DNA from: Ohessyouella blattaphilus
GTDB taxonomy: Bacteria > Bacillota > Clostridia > Lachnospirales > Lachnospiraceae
DNA length: 64,000 nt
Assembly: GCF_024721265.1 (NCBI RefSeq)
Contig: NZ_JAMXOC010000003.1
Location: 114,700 to 178,699 of the forward strand
Direction of reading: 5' to 3'
This document shows positions 63,489-64,000 of this stretch, one piece after another; within the stretch, counting starts at the first letter, position 1; each line of letters begins with the position of its first letter. Made by a program: the position numbers and the translations under genes. The notes beneath the pieces were generated by a model. The model did no database searches, was not told the origin of the DNA, and worked only from the letters and a program-made list of their open reading frames with translations.

Positions 63489-64000
63489 TTATTGTATATA
63501 CCCTGCCTTGCGAAGGGCCTCTACCGCCGCTTCGGTCTTGCTTTCATTGACTAGGACAATCGGTCCCGTACAGCCCATACCGCTTTCCGCATAAATGCCT
63601 ACTTTCCACAGGGACTGCACCCCGTCTTCTAAGTCCATGATCTCGATTCCCGCGATCTGAGAAGTGACCACCTCTTTCGGTGGCGCTTTTACCTCTTCAG
63701 CTTCGCTACTCTTACCAGCACTTGCCTCTTTTCTCGCTTTTAGAATCTCGTCTAGACCGGCTTTCTTAGCGGCTGCAAACTCCTTCTCGGCAACTGCCCA
63801 GATGTCCCCACGAACTAGCTCAGCTGCATATTTGATCGCACCTTCAATTACCGGAGCTCCAGAAGCTCTAGAAATAATCATGACCAGCTTATCATACCCT
63901 TCCCCAATTCCAGGGCCATAGCCGTCACCAATCGCTTCATAGCTACCACCAGTGTTAAACGAAGAGAGCATCTTGGTCATGATGTTACCGGAAAGCGAAT
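63489..64000 (-). CDS. grdD: Second GrdD-like component C subunit (cut by window edge)
   Basis: The C-terminal ~170 codons of a second GrdD, near-identical to 38511-39668: no length difference over 512 bases, and by my count 12 amino-acid differences in the last 163 residues, seven of them in the last 16. The reactive Cys segment ESGMGCTGPI is kept. The 5' part lies beyond 64000, where its grdC and possibly a glycine or sarcosine reductase operon should be found. A terminator follows at 63441-63476. Confidence 0.93.
   Translation of the reverse strand, partial: SLSGNIMTKMLSSFNTGGSYEAIGDGYGPGIGEGYDKLVMIISRASGAPVIEGAIKYAAELVRGDIWAVAEKEFAAAKKAGLDEILKARKEASAGKSSEAEEVKAPPKEVVTSQIAGIEIMDLEDGVQSLWKVGIYAESGMGCTGPIVLVNESKTEAAVEALRKAGYIQ

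Noticed and set aside
1..64000. CRISPR array, insertion sequence, prophage or rRNA
   Set aside because: Read across both strands: no regularly spaced direct repeats, transposase or integrase motifs, phage structural genes or rRNA sequence.

Overview
The window looks like chromosomal DNA of a strictly anaerobic, Gram-positive, low- to mid-GC member of the Clostridia. The clues are pyruvate formate-lyase with its activase, a hybrid-cluster protein, the clostridial dnaG-rpoD-trmK-Nif3 block, a long-form PRPP synthetase, and a Stickland-type selenoprotein reductase operon with its thioredoxin system. I cannot name the species. No phage, IS element, CRISPR array, rRNA or ribosomal-protein cluster was seen, so this is mostly stable chromosome with small accessory patches.

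Layout. 1-3.6 kb: gpsA (partial), plsY, der, then prs. 3.6-10.4 kb: a five-gene leftward operon leuB-ilvD-ilvB-serC-serA behind a clear sigma-70 promoter. 10.4-15.2 kb: a leftward nucleoside-salvage operon udp-deoD-deoC-cdd-deoB plus two small genes; its deoB is fused to an acetyltransferase domain. 15.3-16.5 kb: an MgtC-like protein and a possible papain-fold protein. 16.5-21.4 kb: hcp and pflB-pflA. 21.4-24.7 kb: yajC, tgt and an L,D-transpeptidase. 24.8-29.7 kb: aroC and a polyamine transporter potA-potB-potCD. 29.7-38.3 kb: nucleoside kinase, Nif3-like protein, trmK, rpoD, dnaG, dgt and a two-domain PPK2.

38.5-47.3 kb is the metabolic centrepiece: a leftward operon grdI-grdH-BCCT transporter-trxB-trxA-grdA-grdC-grdD. 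grdA and grdH each contain an in-frame UGA in the expected selenocysteine context. The large GrdE/GrdG/GrdI-type subunit lacks the cysteine expected to become a pyruvoyl group, and a betaine/choline-type transporter sits inside the operon. I therefore infer a glycine betaine reductase (betaine to trimethylamine plus acetyl phosphate) rather than a glycine reductase. A divergent TetR gene and two identical palindromes, one lying exactly in the spacer of the operon promoter, give a simple repression circuit. A nearly identical second grdD enters at the right edge (63.5-64 kb), so another Grd locus probably lies just outside.

48.3-58.4 kb is an accessory zone: paired DUF3841 proteins, a DUF3810 membrane metalloprotease-like protein, a GNAT enzyme with an XRE regulator, a SatD/DUF3307 pair with three operator-like repeats, a pentapeptide-repeat protein, a tRNA-Leu with the unusual anticodon AAG, a DUF5662 protein, a GH13 protein that has lost its catalytic residues, an orphan sugar-binding lipoprotein and a DUF1292 protein. 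58.4-63.4 kb: an SF1 helicase, gltX and a split ThrE-type exporter whose first half is also fused to a GNAT domain.

The most interesting items are the betaine reductase operon and its operator architecture, the folded element at 47466-47538 that shares 27 identical bases with the mgtC leader, the two GNAT fusions (DeoB and ThrE), the GH13 pseudoenzyme, tRNA-Leu(AAG), and two probably leaderless genes with identical promoter geometry. All family assignments come from reading motifs by eye; no database search was run.
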